A stretch of 64,000 bases of DNA from JAUVXJ01 sp964433755 (GCA_964433755.1 CAYSSR010000001.1:1178001-1242000), one strand, 5' to 3'; counted from the first letter of the stretch, positions 14,668 to 23,657 are shown. Notes: generated from the letters alone by a model not told the origin. A program made the numbers and translations.

Positions 14668-15590
14668 CTCGACTGGTCAGCCTTGCTGCCGTCAGGCGCT
14701 CGACTTCTGAGCTGCACCACGATCGTACCTGCGATCACCAGCCCCAGTCCGGCCACATCGACAAGCGATAGGTGTTCCCCCAGGAAGACCCATCCGAGGA
14801 TCGCGATCTCCACGATCATCACGTTGGTGATGATGTTGGCTTCGACCGCGGTGAGGGTCCGAAGGCTGTGATTCCACAGCACGAAGGTCAACGCTGTGTT
14901 CACCACTCCGAGCCACAGGATCATCAGCCAGTTGCCGAAACTGATGGGCGGCAGCCCTTGAAGTGCCACCCCGCAGCCCAGCAGCGCCACTCCTCCCACC
15001 CCCATGCTCACGGACGTCACCAGCAGAGGGGACATGATCTCCGCCCGCGCGACGTCACGGCCGAGGAGTGTCCCTAGTCCAAAGCCCACCATCCCAATCA
15101 ACGCGGAGGCCACTCCGGTCAACTCCGAAGCAGGGATGTCCACGGGGTGAAAGTACGCGTAGATGCCGAGCATGGCCACGAGGACTCCGCACCATTGCAC
15201 CCGGGTGGGCGGCTCGCGAAGCAGTGCCCCGGCCAGCATAGCCACCACAATGGTGTTGAAGGCGTAGAGCAGACGGGTGGTCACTGTGGGCAGGTAGACG
15301 AGGGCCACGAACTGTCCTCCCACACCCACGGCGTACAGTGTCAACCCCAGGGCAACCAGCAGAAGCCAGGAGCGCCGACTGAGGCTACCCAGCGCCCGAC
15401 GGCTCGATCTGGTCAGGGAGAGCGGAAGCACCGCCAGAAAGGCCACGAAGTACCGTAGTCCGGCGAAGGTGAGGGGTGGAATGTCTTGCAGTCCTAGCTT
15501 GATCAGCACCCAGGAAGAGGACCACAGAGTCACGACGACGAAGGCCAGGAGAACCGCTGCGAGTCGAGAGGGTACCTGAGTCGTTCTCAT
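14664..15590 (-). CDS. EamA/DMT-family transporter
   Basis: 308 residues from the ATG at 15590 (GAGGG 6 nt upstream); a GTG at 15620 would add ten residues. Ten hydrophobic helices form two EamA repeats, with typical motifs SSSWVLIKLGLQDIPP, LRYFVAFLAVLPLS and, in the second half, LGVVNTALTFVLWNHSL and VEANIITNVMIVEIAILGW. DMT proteins export or import small metabolites such as amino acids or nucleotide-sugar precursors; the substrate cannot be predicted. It converges on the MinD pair and stands beside a divergently controlled Nudix gene on the same strand (78 bp). Confidence 0.85.
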   Translation of the reverse strand: MRTTQVPSRLAAVLLAFVVVTLWSSSWVLIKLGLQDIPPLTFAGLRYFVAFLAVLPLSLTRSSRRALGSLSRRSWLLLVALGLTLYAVGVGGQFVALVYLPTVTTRLLYAFNTIVVAMLAGALLREPPTRVQWCGVLVAMLGIYAYFHPVDIPASELTGVASALIGMVGFGLGTLLGRDVARAEIMSPLLVTSVSMGVGGVALLGCGVALQGLPPISFGNWLMILWLGVVNTALTFVLWNHSLRTLTAVEANIITNVMIVEIAILGWVFLGEHLSLVDVAGLGLVIAGTIVVQLRSRAPDGSKADQSS

Positions 15591-15668
15591 GGGTATCCCT
15601 CGGCGTGCCGTGGTGAGCACACGTGCGCCCCCGCAGCAGGCCGCAGGCAGTGCATGCGGCGCTGCACT

Positions 15669-16115
15669 TCATTGGATCCCGGCTTCGGTTCCCCTCCAGG
15701 ATTCCCTGCCCCTGAGGAGCACGGCTCGCTCGTTCTCGTAGGATATTGTTTCCATTGCGTCGTCGATGGTGAACCAACGAGCCTCGTCCACCTCCCATCC
15801 GTGTTCAGCAACGTCGCCTCCCTCGTATCTCAGCAGATAGTAGTGCACGAACTTGTGATGAAGCACCTTGCTCTCGGAGTCACGATACCAGTATTGGATG
15901 TACCCGAGATCGGCCACCGACTGCCCCTGCAGACCTGTCTCCTCTCGAACTTCTCGTACGGCGGCCTCCAGTGGCTTCTCACCCTTCTCGATGAGTCCCT
16001 TGGGCAGTCCCCACACAGTGCCCTGCTGCGTGGAGATGAGCACTACCCACATCTCTCCATCACGAATCTGGTAGATCACTCCCCCGGCCGATCGCTGTAC
16101 CACCGCCTTGCCCAT
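15669..16115 (-). CDS. Nudix hydrolase
   Basis: 148 residues. The Nudix box G-x5-E-x7-REVxEExGL is complete within GLIEKGEKPLEAAVREVREE and the following TGL. Flanking features (SAGGVIYQIRDGEMWVVLIS at the N-terminus, LRYEGGDVAEHGWEVDEARW near the end) resemble the Ap4A/bis-5'-nucleosyl tetraphosphatase-like and MutT branches. It would hydrolyse a nucleoside diphosphate linked to X. A divergent promoter region lies upstream. Confidence 0.85.
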   Translation of the reverse strand: MGKAVVQRSAGGVIYQIRDGEMWVVLISTQQGTVWGLPKGLIEKGEKPLEAAVREVREETGLQGQSVADLGYIQYWYRDSESKVLHHKFVHYYLLRYEGGDVAEHGWEVDEARWFTIDDAMETISYENERAVLLRGRESWRGTEAGIQ

Positions 16116-16154
16116 GCCGCTGTCTCCGGAATCTGAGAACCTTGCAGTCTATGA

Positions 16155-16183
16155 ATCGTAGCACCGCGTCGTCGACGGGGCAA
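16155..16183 (-). promoter_or_regulatory. Promoter for the Nudix gene
   Basis: On the minus strand TTGCCC (16183-16178), 17 bp, TACGAT (16160-16155), 39 bp before the ATG at 16115. It diverges from the TrmO promoter 26 bp away. Confidence 0.5.
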
Positions 16184-16208
16184 GCGGATTCGGTCTCCGA
16201 GGAGACCT

Positions 16209-16236
16209 TGCGTGCACACAGGAAGCTGCTATACTA
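16209..16236 (+). promoter_or_regulatory. Promoter for trmO
   Basis: TTGCGT (16209-16214), 16 bp, TATACT (16231-16236). The predicted transcript starts near 16243, which makes the upstream in-frame ATG at 16240 unusable and supports the start at 16303. Confidence 0.55.
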
Positions 16237-16302
16237 GGCATGGTTCGCCGGGGACGAGCTGGTCCGAACGGTGGCCGTTGCGCAGGGAGGGAAAGGAAAG
16301 GG

Positions 16303-16785
16303 ATGGATACTCCTCCACGTGCCGGAGTGCTTACGCTGGAGCCCATAGGTCACGTCGAGAACGACGTCCAGCCTGGAGAGCGCGTGATCTGGGAAGAGAT
16401 CGACTCCCGTGTCGTAATCGACGAGGAGTGGGTCGAGGGCCTCGAAGGGCTAGCCGAGTTCTCCCACGTCGTGGTTCTCTTCTGGCTGGACAGGCCCCGC
16501 GAAACGAAGGTACCCCTCAAGGTGCATCCTGAGGCCAAGGAGGACCTGCCCCTGGTTGGGCTCTTCGCCACACGGACCCCACATCGACCGAACCCTATCG
16601 GGATGACATCGGTGCAGTTGCTGCGGGTGGAAGGGAACATCCTGCGCGTGCGGGGCCTGGACGCCTTCGACGGCACTCCGGTGCTGGACATCAAGCCCTA
16701 TCTTCTCCGGGGAGACTTGAAGGGGGAGGCGTCGGTGCCCGGTTGGCTGCAAGACCTGTGGAAACGGCACGACTCTGGTACCTGA
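16303..16785 (+). CDS. trmO: TrmO-like tRNA (N6-threonylcarbamoyladenosine37-N6)-methyltransferase
   Basis: 160 residues of the TsaA/YaeB/TrmO beta-barrel family, which uses S-adenosylmethionine to methylate t6A37 to m6t6A37 in tRNA-Thr. Key stretches are visible: LEPIGHVENDV at the N-terminus, the HVVVLFWLDR strand, the cofactor motif FATRTPHRPNPIGMTSVQLL and DAFDGTPVLDIKPYL. The length matches the short archaeal and bacterial TsaA domain proteins rather than the longer E. coli TrmO with its C-terminal domain. A purine-rich AGGGAGGGAAAGGAAAGGG leads into the ATG. In some organisms TsaA-like proteins act on other substrates, so the exact modification is not proven. Confidence 0.8.
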   Translation: MDTPPRAGVLTLEPIGHVENDVQPGERVIWEEIDSRVVIDEEWVEGLEGLAEFSHVVVLFWLDRPRETKVPLKVHPEAKEDLPLVGLFATRTPHRPNPIGMTSVQLLRVEGNILRVRGLDAFDGTPVLDIKPYLLRGDLKGEASVPGWLQDLWKRHDSGT

Positions 16786-16822
16786 TTGGGGCCGCATCGT
16801 GCGAGGGCGCAGGAAGCGCGAT

Positions 16823-17377
16823 TCAGTCCTGGCCCTCCAACAGCTCTTCGGCTCCCTGGACGATCTCTTCCACGTCGGCCAGAGCTCCTTTTCCTTCGAT
16901 GCCCGTAGCCAGGGTCCCAACCTTAGGCCCCACGAAGCGGTAGCCTTCCTGGCTGAGCCGCTCTATGTTGGCCTGAACCAGTGGATTCTCGTACATGTTG
17001 ACGTTCATGGCCGGAGCTATGAGCACCGGGGCCTTGGTAGCCATCACGGTGCAGGTCAGCAGGTTGTCTGCGATGCCATGAGCGATCTTGCCGATGGTGT
17101 TGGCGGTGGCCGGTGCAACCAACACCAGACTCGCCCTCTCCGCCAGCGAGATGTGCTCGATCTGCCAGTCGGTCGACGGCGCAAACATGTCCACCGGCAC
17201 CGGATTCCCCGTCAGGCTGCGGAAAGTAAGTGGGTCCACGAGCTTGGTGGCGGCCTCCGTCATCACCACCATCACCTCAGCGCCCTTGCTCTGGAGCCTC
17301 CTGGCCAGCGTTGGCGCCTTGTACGCAGCAATGCTACCCGTAACACCCAAGACCACCGTTTTGCCGCTCAGAGACAT
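16823..17377 (-). CDS. coaC: Phosphopantothenoylcysteine decarboxylase-like flavoprotein (CoaC)
   Basis: 184 residues, the HFCD flavoprotein half of CoaBC. It starts GKTVVLGVTGSIAAYKAPTL, has FAPSTDWQIEHISLAERASL with the active-site His region, APATANTIGKIAHGIADNLL, then APAMNVNMYENPLVQ (the substrate-binding PAMN-x-x-M motif). It converts 4'-phosphopantothenoylcysteine to 4'-phosphopantetheine in CoA synthesis. The ligase half is a separate gene 25 bp upstream, the reverse of the usual CoaC-CoaB fusion order. It is the last gene of the long minus-strand operon. A catalytic Cys late in the canonical sequence (GxGR/CG flap) is not evident, so a different flavoprotein decarboxylase role is possible. 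Confidence 0.78.
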   Translation of the reverse strand: MSLSGKTVVLGVTGSIAAYKAPTLARRLQSKGAEVMVVMTEAATKLVDPLTFRSLTGNPVPVDMFAPSTDWQIEHISLAERASLVLVAPATANTIGKIAHGIADNLLTCTVMATKAPVLIAPAMNVNMYENPLVQANIERLSQEGYRFVGPKVGTLATGIEGKGALADVEEIVQGAEELLEGQD

Positions 17378-17402
17378 TCTGGACCTCCTATGTTACGACG
17401 GG

Positions 17403-18125
17403 CTATGCTGTTCCTGCCTCCAGCCTCTGTGCCACGGCGTCCAAGAGCAGGCGAGCTATCTCATCCTTCCCCTCAGCCACTGCCTCGACGTCCCCGGCGT
17501 GGTTCACCAGGTAGCCCACGTGGCGCCCCTGCTCCACCTGGCGCAGATCGTTGGCAAGCACCAGGTCCGCCCCGTTGGTCATCAGGGATCGAAAGGCCGC
17601 CTCGACCAACTCTTGGCGGGACTTGTCCACCTCGAGCTTGAAACCGACGAGCACAGTCGACGGCTGTAGCTTCTTGATGATCTTGATCACTTTGGGCGTC
17701 CGCACCAGCTTCACCAACCATTCGTCCTGACCAGATGGCGTCTTCTGTTCCAGGAAGGTCTCAGGGACATAGTCGAGCACAGCCATGGAGTGGATGACGG
17801 CGTCGAACTGTCCTGCGGCAAGCTCGGTGTTCATTACCTCCACGAGGTCGTCCACCGTCTCGATTTCGATCAGTATCAACCGGCCCGCTGAGCCGGCCCC
17901 CAAAGCGTCGGAGTTGGGGGTCAGGCTACCTTTCCCGTAGATGAAGGTCACGTGCGCGCCCCTCGACAGGGCCTCTGTGGCCAGGAGCACGCCCAGACGG
18001 CCGGTGGACTTGTTAGCGATATAGCGCACTGCATCCAGGGGTCCCCTGGTGGGTCCAGAGGTGATGAGCAGCCGCTTGCCAGCGAGATCCTCCAAGCTCC
18101 CCTCCTCGGGATCAAGCCAGGCCAT
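17403..18125 (-). CDS. coaB: Phosphopantothenate-cysteine ligase-like protein (CoaB)
   Basis: 240 residues. It starts MAWLDPEEGSLEDLAGKRLL and shows the CoaB phrases ITSGPTRGPLDAVRYIANKS, TGRLGVLLATEALSRGAHV, FDAVIHSMAVLDYVP, KLVRTPKVIK and VGFKLEV, ending with GADLVLAND. CoaB condenses phosphopantothenate and cysteine using a nucleotide. The first ATG inside the long open frame that matches the family is at 18125; sequence further upstream belongs to the overlapping C45 gene. It overlaps that gene by 14 bp and precedes coaC. A stand-alone CoaB preceding a stand-alone CoaC is less common than the fusion. Confidence 0.8.
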   Translation of the reverse strand: MAWLDPEEGSLEDLAGKRLLITSGPTRGPLDAVRYIANKSTGRLGVLLATEALSRGAHVTFIYGKGSLTPNSDALGAGSAGRLILIEIETVDDLVEVMNTELAAGQFDAVIHSMAVLDYVPETFLEQKTPSGQDEWLVKLVRTPKVIKIIKKLQPSTVLVGFKLEVDKSRQELVEAAFRSLMTNGADLVLANDLRQVEQGRHVGYLVNHAGDVEAVAEGKDEIARLLLDAVAQRLEAGTA

Positions 18126-19152
18126 AGGGCAGGTAGTCTGAGCGGCACGGGTGGCCCCACGCCACGTGCAGCTCCCGGTCCGCCGGTCTGCATGTGAGAG
18201 ACCAGATGGTCCCGAACACATCGTCGAAAGCCGTCCCCTTCTCCGGTGGGTTGTGGTTGCCGCGGCAGATCGGGGCTTCGTGGTCGCGGAGCAACTCCCT
18301 GACGGCCGCTTGATCGATCCGGCCTGCCATCTCAGAGCACCACGTGGTCGCTCTCTCATACCGCGCCACGGAGCGCTGTTGTCGTCTTCTGTCCGGCTCG
18401 GACAGCAGGGCTTCAGGCTCCTCCCGACCTGGAAGATGGTTGGTGGCCAGCAGGAATCCGTTCTCGGCCTCCCGGAACGTTACTCCTCCCGGCAGGGCCT
18501 CTGCCACGACGGCTTCATCGAGTACATCGACGATCAGGTAGTTGAACGCGCTCAGATGCGGCACCGAAGCCACGAGATCACGGGCGTCCTGCACATCGCG
18601 GCAGGTATCCAGCACGATGTCCATGATCAGGTGCCACGCCAGGCCAGCCCCCGTACTTTGCCGCTGAGGCAAGACGGAGAGGAACACCCCCAGTCCCGCC
18701 TCATTGAGTCCGCCCGGGCTTCCCGCCCAGTGGTGCGTGACGCGCAGGCTGCGACGAGCACCCTGGGGCTTCATCTGTCGCAGCTCACGCCATTCTCGGG
18801 CGTGATAGAACCAATCATAATTCACTCCCACGATCAGGGAATGGTCCGCCGCACACGAGGGCAGAACCGCCAGGTTCGTGCAACCCATCTGGCCCGAGGA
18901 ATCCCTCGCATAGAATAGGGCCTTGAAGTCGTTTCTGGCAAGCTTCCCGCCGTCTATCATGCCCTCCACCTTGTCGAGTAGGGCAGGATATGTGTCCGCA
19001 ACCACAGCTTCGCAGTCCAGGGCGAGCGCCAGGGTCTCCTGATCGGCCTGGGGAACCTGGAGGCGTTTCAGGGCAGCCCCCATCTGCAAACCGATCTCGT
19101 AGTAGCTCCCTTCTAGCAGCTTGACGGGAGGTGGTGCAGCCAGGACGCTCAA
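18112..19152 (-). CDS. C45-family peptidase / acyl-CoA:6-aminopenicillanate acyltransferase-like protein
   Basis: 346 residues of the N-terminal nucleophile (Ntn) C45 group. The nucleophile is Cys91 in SSGQMGCTNLAVLP, followed by VGVNYDWFYHAREW and a later FLLATNHLPGREEPE, both typical. C45 enzymes self-cleave before the Cys and hydrolyse or transfer acyl groups on amides. The substrate is unknown; its place between EtfA and CoaB, in an operon with an acyl-CoA dehydrogenase, suggests N-acyl or CoA-linked metabolites. The TTG start overlaps the etfA stop (TTGA), and no better start is available. No signal peptide is obvious. Confidence 0.8.
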   Translation of the reverse strand: MSVLAAPPPVKLLEGSYYEIGLQMGAALKRLQVPQADQETLALALDCEAVVADTYPALLDKVEGMIDGGKLARNDFKALFYARDSSGQMGCTNLAVLPSCAADHSLIVGVNYDWFYHAREWRELRQMKPQGARRSLRVTHHWAGSPGGLNEAGLGVFLSVLPQRQSTGAGLAWHLIMDIVLDTCRDVQDARDLVASVPHLSAFNYLIVDVLDEAVVAEALPGGVTFREAENGFLLATNHLPGREEPEALLSEPDRRRQQRSVARYERATTWCSEMAGRIDQAAVRELLRDHEAPICRGNHNPPEKGTAFDDVFGTIWSLTCRPADRELHVAWGHPCRSDYLPYGLA

Positions 19153-20177
19153 CTGTCGTCTGCTCTCAACTCAGCCAACAAGGCAGGCACGACCTCGTGG
19201 ACATCTCCCACGATGCCCACGTCCGCGAGCTTGAAGATGGCAGCCTCGGGATCGGTGTTGATGGCCGCGATGAACCTGGCGTCCTTGATGCCCAGATAGT
19301 GCTGGAGGGCGCCGGAGATGCCGCAGGCCAGGTATAGGTCGGGCGCGACGGGCGTGCCACCCGCCCCTCCTACCCAGTACCGCTTCTCCACCCAGCCCTC
19401 GTCCAGAGCGCCTCGGGAGGCACCAACGGCTGCCCCTAGCTGACGAGCGAGTTCCTCCACCAGCTCGAAGCCCTCCGGTCCGACGCCTCTGCCACCGGCC
19501 ACGACGATACTTGCCTCCTGCAGCCTGGGCAGGGGCAGTTCCTCCACCTTCTCTACGAAACGTGCCCCCACCGATTCCTCTCTCCACTCCGGCACGACCT
19601 GTTCGATCTCAGCAAACCGGGATCGGTCCGGCGGATACGGTTCGATGGCACCCGGACGGAGCGTGGCCAGGTGAGGGTGCTTCGTCGTGCAAGCGCTAGT
19701 GATCATCAACTCTCCGCCGTACGTCGGACGTGTGCCCAGCAACAGCCGCTCGGCCTGATCCACCTCCAGCTTGGTGCAGTGGGAGAGCAGGCCCGTATCC
19801 AGTTGCTGGGCCAGTCGTGGCGCCAGGTCATCTCCCATATCTGTGGCCCCAAGGAGGACGATCTCAGGGTTCTTCTCTCTGATCAGACCACCTAGCGTAG
19901 CAGCGTACTGTTCGGTCCGGTACTCTGCCAGCCGATCGTCCTCGACCACGTAGACCTTGTCGGCTCCACGCCACCCGAGTGGCTCGGCCAGCTCTCCAAC
20001 CCCCTCACCCAACAGGACAGCCTCGACGCGGACCCCGAGCAGATCGGCTAGGTCACGGGCCGCTCCCAGGAGTTCGAAGCTGACAGGCGATAGCTTTCCC
20101 TGCTGCACCTCTGCCACGACCCACACGTGCATGGCTTCGGCTGCTTCCTCGATCGGTGTCAGCAGTTCGTCCCACAT
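19149..20177 (-). CDS. etfA: Electron transfer flavoprotein alpha subunit
   Basis: 342 residues. The C-terminal FAD domain is intact: VVAGGRGVGPEGFELVEELA, AAVGASRGALDEGW, APDLYLACGISGALQHYLG, AAINTDPEAAIFKLADVGIV and GDVHEVVPALL. The N-terminal domain starts MHVWVVAEVQQGKLSPVSFE after a 15-residue extension. EtfA pairs with EtfB to take electrons from acyl-CoA dehydrogenases. Its partner gene etfB lies four genes upstream in the same operon, an unusual separation. The segment EKRYWVGGAGG replaces the more common P-x-x-x-Q-V-G-Q-T-G-K, a change near the FAD that could affect its redox potential. Confidence 0.9.
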   Translation of the reverse strand: MWDELLTPIEEAAEAMHVWVVAEVQQGKLSPVSFELLGAARDLADLLGVRVEAVLLGEGVGELAEPLGWRGADKVYVVEDDRLAEYRTEQYAATLGGLIREKNPEIVLLGATDMGDDLAPRLAQQLDTGLLSHCTKLEVDQAERLLLGTRPTYGGELMITSACTTKHPHLATLRPGAIEPYPPDRSRFAEIEQVVPEWREESVGARFVEKVEELPLPRLQEASIVVAGGRGVGPEGFELVEELARQLGAAVGASRGALDEGWVEKRYWVGGAGGTPVAPDLYLACGISGALQHYLGIKDARFIAAINTDPEAAIFKLADVGIVGDVHEVVPALLAELRADDS

Positions 20178-20208
20178 ACGCTGCCCTCCTGCTTATGTCA
20201 AACCTAGC

Positions 20209-20877
20209 CTACTCTCTCAGCGCACGGCCCGTGTGGATGTGATGCACTACGTCCCCTATCTCCACCACGTCCCCGACGACGAAATCAGCGCCATCCCCTT
20301 GCTCATCCGCTCCTACCAGTACCGTGGTCATGCCCAGTTCTCGCCCAGGTTGGAGGTTCCTCAAACGGTCGTCGACCAGCAAGCACTGCTCGCTCCGCAC
20401 GCCGAGCAGTTGAACGGCCTGGCGATAGGCCCTCGCGTCCGGCTTGGGAACGTAATCCACAGCCTCGATGTCCACGATGCGTTCGAAGTGCCTATCCACC
20501 CGCAGCGCGCGCAACACTCGCCAGGCGTGGGCAGCGGTAGCGTTGGTGAAGATGACCTTCTCTGCTTGCAGCCCTTCCAGCATCCGATCCAGTCGGGGAT
20601 CAGGCTGGAGGATATCCTCTATGGGCAGATCGTGGACGAACTCGAAGTAGTCGGCCACGTCGATGTCATGGTGCAAGTACAGTCCGCGTCCCGTGGTGCC
20701 ATACTGTTCGTAGTAGCTTCTACGCATTCTGGCCACGTCCTCCCGGTCGATGTCCAGCCGCAAGGACATGTACTCGTTGATGCGGTCGCCGATAAGGTCC
20801 ATGAGCCCTGTTTCCGTCGGATACATGGTCTCGTCCAGATCGAAAAGCACGTGCTGTATGGAGTCTCTAGCTGTCAA
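20209..20877 (-). CDS. HAD-family pyrimidine 5'-nucleotidase-like phosphatase
   Basis: 222 residues. HAD motif I is FDLDETMYP, motif II FTNATAAHA, motif III Lys in YVPKPDARAYRQA and motif IV LLVDDRLRNL. The helical cap with YEQYGTTGRGL is typical of the SDT1/PHM8 pyrimidine 5'-nucleotidase group, where the Y-x-x-YG-x-x-x-x-GL motif marks the cap. It would dephosphorylate a small phosphometabolite, probably UMP/CMP-like. The start is TTG at 20877 with AGAGGTG about 7 nt before; no ATG is available upstream. Member of the long minus-strand operon. Confidence 0.8.
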   Translation of the reverse strand: MTARDSIQHVLFDLDETMYPTETGLMDLIGDRINEYMSLRLDIDREDVARMRRSYYEQYGTTGRGLYLHHDIDVADYFEFVHDLPIEDILQPDPRLDRMLEGLQAEKVIFTNATAAHAWRVLRALRVDRHFERIVDIEAVDYVPKPDARAYRQAVQLLGVRSEQCLLVDDRLRNLQPGRELGMTTVLVGADEQGDGADFVVGDVVEIGDVVHHIHTGRALRE

Positions 20878-20895
20878 GACGCACCTCTAGTAGTG

Positions 20896-21798
20896 TCATG
20901 CCTCCAGAACCAGTCCTTTCCGGACCCGGCCACCCTGTAGCGACGCGTAGATGCCGATAAGGATGAGGCAGCCACCCGCCAGCTTGAGCACCGTCGGAGT
21001 TTCCCGCAAGATGAAGTACGCGAGAATCGCGGAGCCCACGGGCTCTCCCAGGGTGGTAACGCCAACCGCCGCCGCCGAGAGGTGGCGCAAGGCCCAATTG
21101 AAGGACGAATGGCCGATGATCTGTGGCCCCACCGCCAGCAATACGAACATGACGTACGTCTGAGGGGAGTACCCTGTCAAGGACTGCCGAGTCGCCGTCG
21201 ACAGCAGGAGTGCCCCCACAGCCGCCATGGAATACACCACGGTCACGTAGGCCAGCAGCGATACCTTGGGCCTTAGTCTTCTCCCGGCGATGAAGTATCC
21301 CCCCGCCATCGCCGCGCCTAATAGAGCCAGGAAGTCTCCCCACAGAGCGCTTCCTCCAAGGTCCAAGTCGTTCCAGCCAATAATCACCCCGCCGGCGATG
21401 GCCAGTAGGATGCCGGCGAAGGTCAGCGGCGACAGCTTCTCCTGAAAGAAGAGATGAGATGCCACACCTGCGAAGAGCGGGTTCGTGGCCACGAATACCA
21501 CTGAGCTGGCCACGGTGGTGTGATCCAGGGAGGCTATCCAGAAGGCAAAGTGCAGCGTCAGGAAAGCCCCCGATACGACCGCCCAGAGGAGATCGCGCCG
21601 ATCCAGCGCTCTGAGCTCCTGATGGCAGCGGATCAGCCCCACAGGTGCCACGATCAGAGCCGCCAGGGTAAGCCGGTAAGTGGCCGTAACCAGGGAGGGA
21701 GCCTCCGCGAGGCGGATGAAGATGGCAGCGAAAGACACCGCCACCACAGCCACGACCAAGATAGCGGAGAGCCTGACACGTTGCCATGCTCCACTCAC
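20896..21798 (-). CDS. EamA/DMT-family transporter
   Basis: 300 residues with ten hydrophobic helices arranged as two EamA repeats. Motifs include FAAIFIRLAEAPSLVTATYR, FVATNPLFAGVASHLFFQEK, FNWALRHLSAAAVGVTTLGE and PVGSAILAYFILRETPT. The substrate is unknown. The GTG start lies 3 bp after the amidohydrolase stop, so translation is probably coupled. In an operon with two amidohydrolases it might export or import their product. Confidence 0.83.
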   Translation of the reverse strand: MSGAWQRVRLSAILVVAVVAVSFAAIFIRLAEAPSLVTATYRLTLAALIVAPVGLIRCHQELRALDRRDLLWAVVSGAFLTLHFAFWIASLDHTTVASSVVFVATNPLFAGVASHLFFQEKLSPLTFAGILLAIAGGVIIGWNDLDLGGSALWGDFLALLGAAMAGGYFIAGRRLRPKVSLLAYVTVVYSMAAVGALLLSTATRQSLTGYSPQTYVMFVLLAVGPQIIGHSSFNWALRHLSAAAVGVTTLGEPVGSAILAYFILRETPTVLKLAGGCLILIGIYASLQGGRVRKGLVLEA

Positions 21799-21801
21799 CG
21801 A

Positions 21802-23418
21802 TCACAGACCCTCTTGTGCGTACACAATGTTGCCGTCGAACACCGTGGCCACCACGCGTGTGTCCAGTATCTCCTCCGGCGGTATCTCGAAGATGTCCCT
21901 GGACAGGACTACCAGATCGGCCAGCTTCCCCGGAGTGATGGATCCCTGCTGTGCCTCCGAGCCGCTGGCGTAGGCCGCGCCCAGCGTGTACGCGTACACG
22001 GCTTCTCCCACGGAGAGACATTGCTCAGGATGCCAGCCCCCTTCCGGTTCCCCGTTGGCGCGCTGTCTGGTCACCGCTGCGTGAATACCTACCAGGGGGT
22101 CCATGGACTCCACAGGTGCATCGGAGCCAAAGGCCAGGTGCGCGCCCGAGTCGAGCAGAGCACGCCAGGCGTAGGCCAGCTTCGTTCGCTCGCCCCAGTA
22201 CCTGTCCGCCAAGTGCATGTCCTGGGTAGCGTGAATGGGCTGCATCGAAGCGATGACCTCGAGCTCCTTGAAGCGAGGTACGTCATCGGGATGCAGGACC
22301 TGCGCATGCTCGATACGATGCCTCAGATCCCGTCCCAACCCTGCGCGACGCACCTTCTCGAACACGTCCAGAACACGCCGACTGGCCCTGTCGCCGATAG
22401 CATGTACTGCGCAAGCGATGCCGGCCGAGGAGGCCCTTTGGACGGCGTCCTCCATCTCCTGCTGTGCTATGGCCGCCACTCCCCTATTGTCCGACTGGCC
22501 CACGAATGGCTCAATCATCTGCGCCGTCTGGGAGCCAAGCGTCCCGTCGCAGAAGAGCTTCACGTTGCCCACGCGGAGATAGCTATCACCAAAGCCAGTT
22601 CTCAGGCCAAGCTTGATGGCCTCGTCGAGATTGGCTCTGGAAAGGAGCATAAACACTCGAAGACCGAGCTCATCCCTGCCTATCATCTGCTGGTAGTCGC
22701 TCAGCGATTCGTCGTGTACCGACTGCCAACTGCCGCAGTCGTGGATCCCGGTGATCCCCAGTTCCTGCGCCTCCGCCACAGCGCCTCTCAGTGCGGCCTG
22801 GCGCTCTTTGGAGGTGGGGGAGGGGATAGCGTCGCAGACCAGATGCATAGCCCCCTCTTTGAGGATCCCGTTGAGCTCTCCCGTTTGTAGGTCTCTCTCG
22901 ATGACGCCACCGGCGGGCTCGGGTGTGGCCTCGTCGACTCCGGCTCTGCGCAGCGCCTCCGAATTCACCCAGATGAGGTGCCCATCCCTCTTGGTGAGGA
23001 CCACCGGATGCTCTGGTGCGACTCCGTCGAGGAGCTGTCTCCAGGCCACGCTGCCGCGAGGCCAGGTGTTATCGCTCCAGCCCGAGCCGCGGATCCAGGC
23101 CCCAGGCTCTGCACGCTGCACGTAATCCTGCACGCGTGCAAGAGTGCCCTCCAGGGTCAAATGCTCGTCCAACGCCAGGCTGGAGGCCTTCAGGGCGTAG
23201 ACCAGGAAGTGCAGGTGGCAATCGGTGAAGGCTGGCAAGACGGCCTTGCCCTCGAGGTCTACGACTCGCCACTCTCCCGCAGCCGTCAGCCTCCTCAGCT
23301 CCTCGTTTGTTCCGACGTCCTCAATCCGCGAACCCCTTGCGGCCACAGCTTGCGCCCGAGGCCGAGAGGGGTCCATCGTGTAGACGGTGCCATTCAGCAG
23401 AAGCAGTCCGTCGTCCAT
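21802..23418 (-). CDS. YtcJ-like metal-dependent amidohydrolase (second tandem copy)
   Basis: 538 residues of the amidohydrolase 3 / YtcJ family. Metal and catalytic elements are PAFTDCHLHF (HxH), CAVHAIGDRA, RHRIEHAQVL and LAFGSDAPVES. The N-terminal beta domain starts LLLLNGTVYTMDPSRPRAQA and the C-terminal strand is VVATVFDGNIVYAQEGL. It is a close paralogue of the next gene upstream (23658-25259), with many identical blocks such as PVVLTKRDGH against PVVLTKKDGH. YtcJ-type proteins hydrolyse N-acyl or exocyclic imine substrates and are often misnamed; the substrate here is unknown. The 239-bp gap between the copies holds no gene. Confidence 0.87.
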   Translation of the reverse strand: MDDGLLLLNGTVYTMDPSRPRAQAVAARGSRIEDVGTNEELRRLTAAGEWRVVDLEGKAVLPAFTDCHLHFLVYALKASSLALDEHLTLEGTLARVQDYVQRAEPGAWIRGSGWSDNTWPRGSVAWRQLLDGVAPEHPVVLTKRDGHLIWVNSEALRRAGVDEATPEPAGGVIERDLQTGELNGILKEGAMHLVCDAIPSPTSKERQAALRGAVAEAQELGITGIHDCGSWQSVHDESLSDYQQMIGRDELGLRVFMLLSRANLDEAIKLGLRTGFGDSYLRVGNVKLFCDGTLGSQTAQMIEPFVGQSDNRGVAAIAQQEMEDAVQRASSAGIACAVHAIGDRASRRVLDVFEKVRRAGLGRDLRHRIEHAQVLHPDDVPRFKELEVIASMQPIHATQDMHLADRYWGERTKLAYAWRALLDSGAHLAFGSDAPVESMDPLVGIHAAVTRQRANGEPEGGWHPEQCLSVGEAVYAYTLGAAYASGSEAQQGSITPGKLADLVVLSRDIFEIPPEEILDTRVVATVFDGNIVYAQEGL

Positions 23419-23657
23419 TCAGCAATCTCCGTGAGCATGGCTGAGTTCGCTTGGTGTTCGCACCTGGTCCATCCTTGTCTCTGTCCCCTCCGTAGAGTTA
23501 TCCACTAGGCTTCTGCCCGGCACTCGCCCTGGACCGGCGGTGGCGCAGTCCGTCGAAGGTATCGGGAAGACGGGCTGCCGTGTCAGAAGGCTCTCCAGTG
23601 CGACCAGCCAGAACAGATCGCGTACAGCATTCCAGCATCCCACGCCCCTGTCACCGG

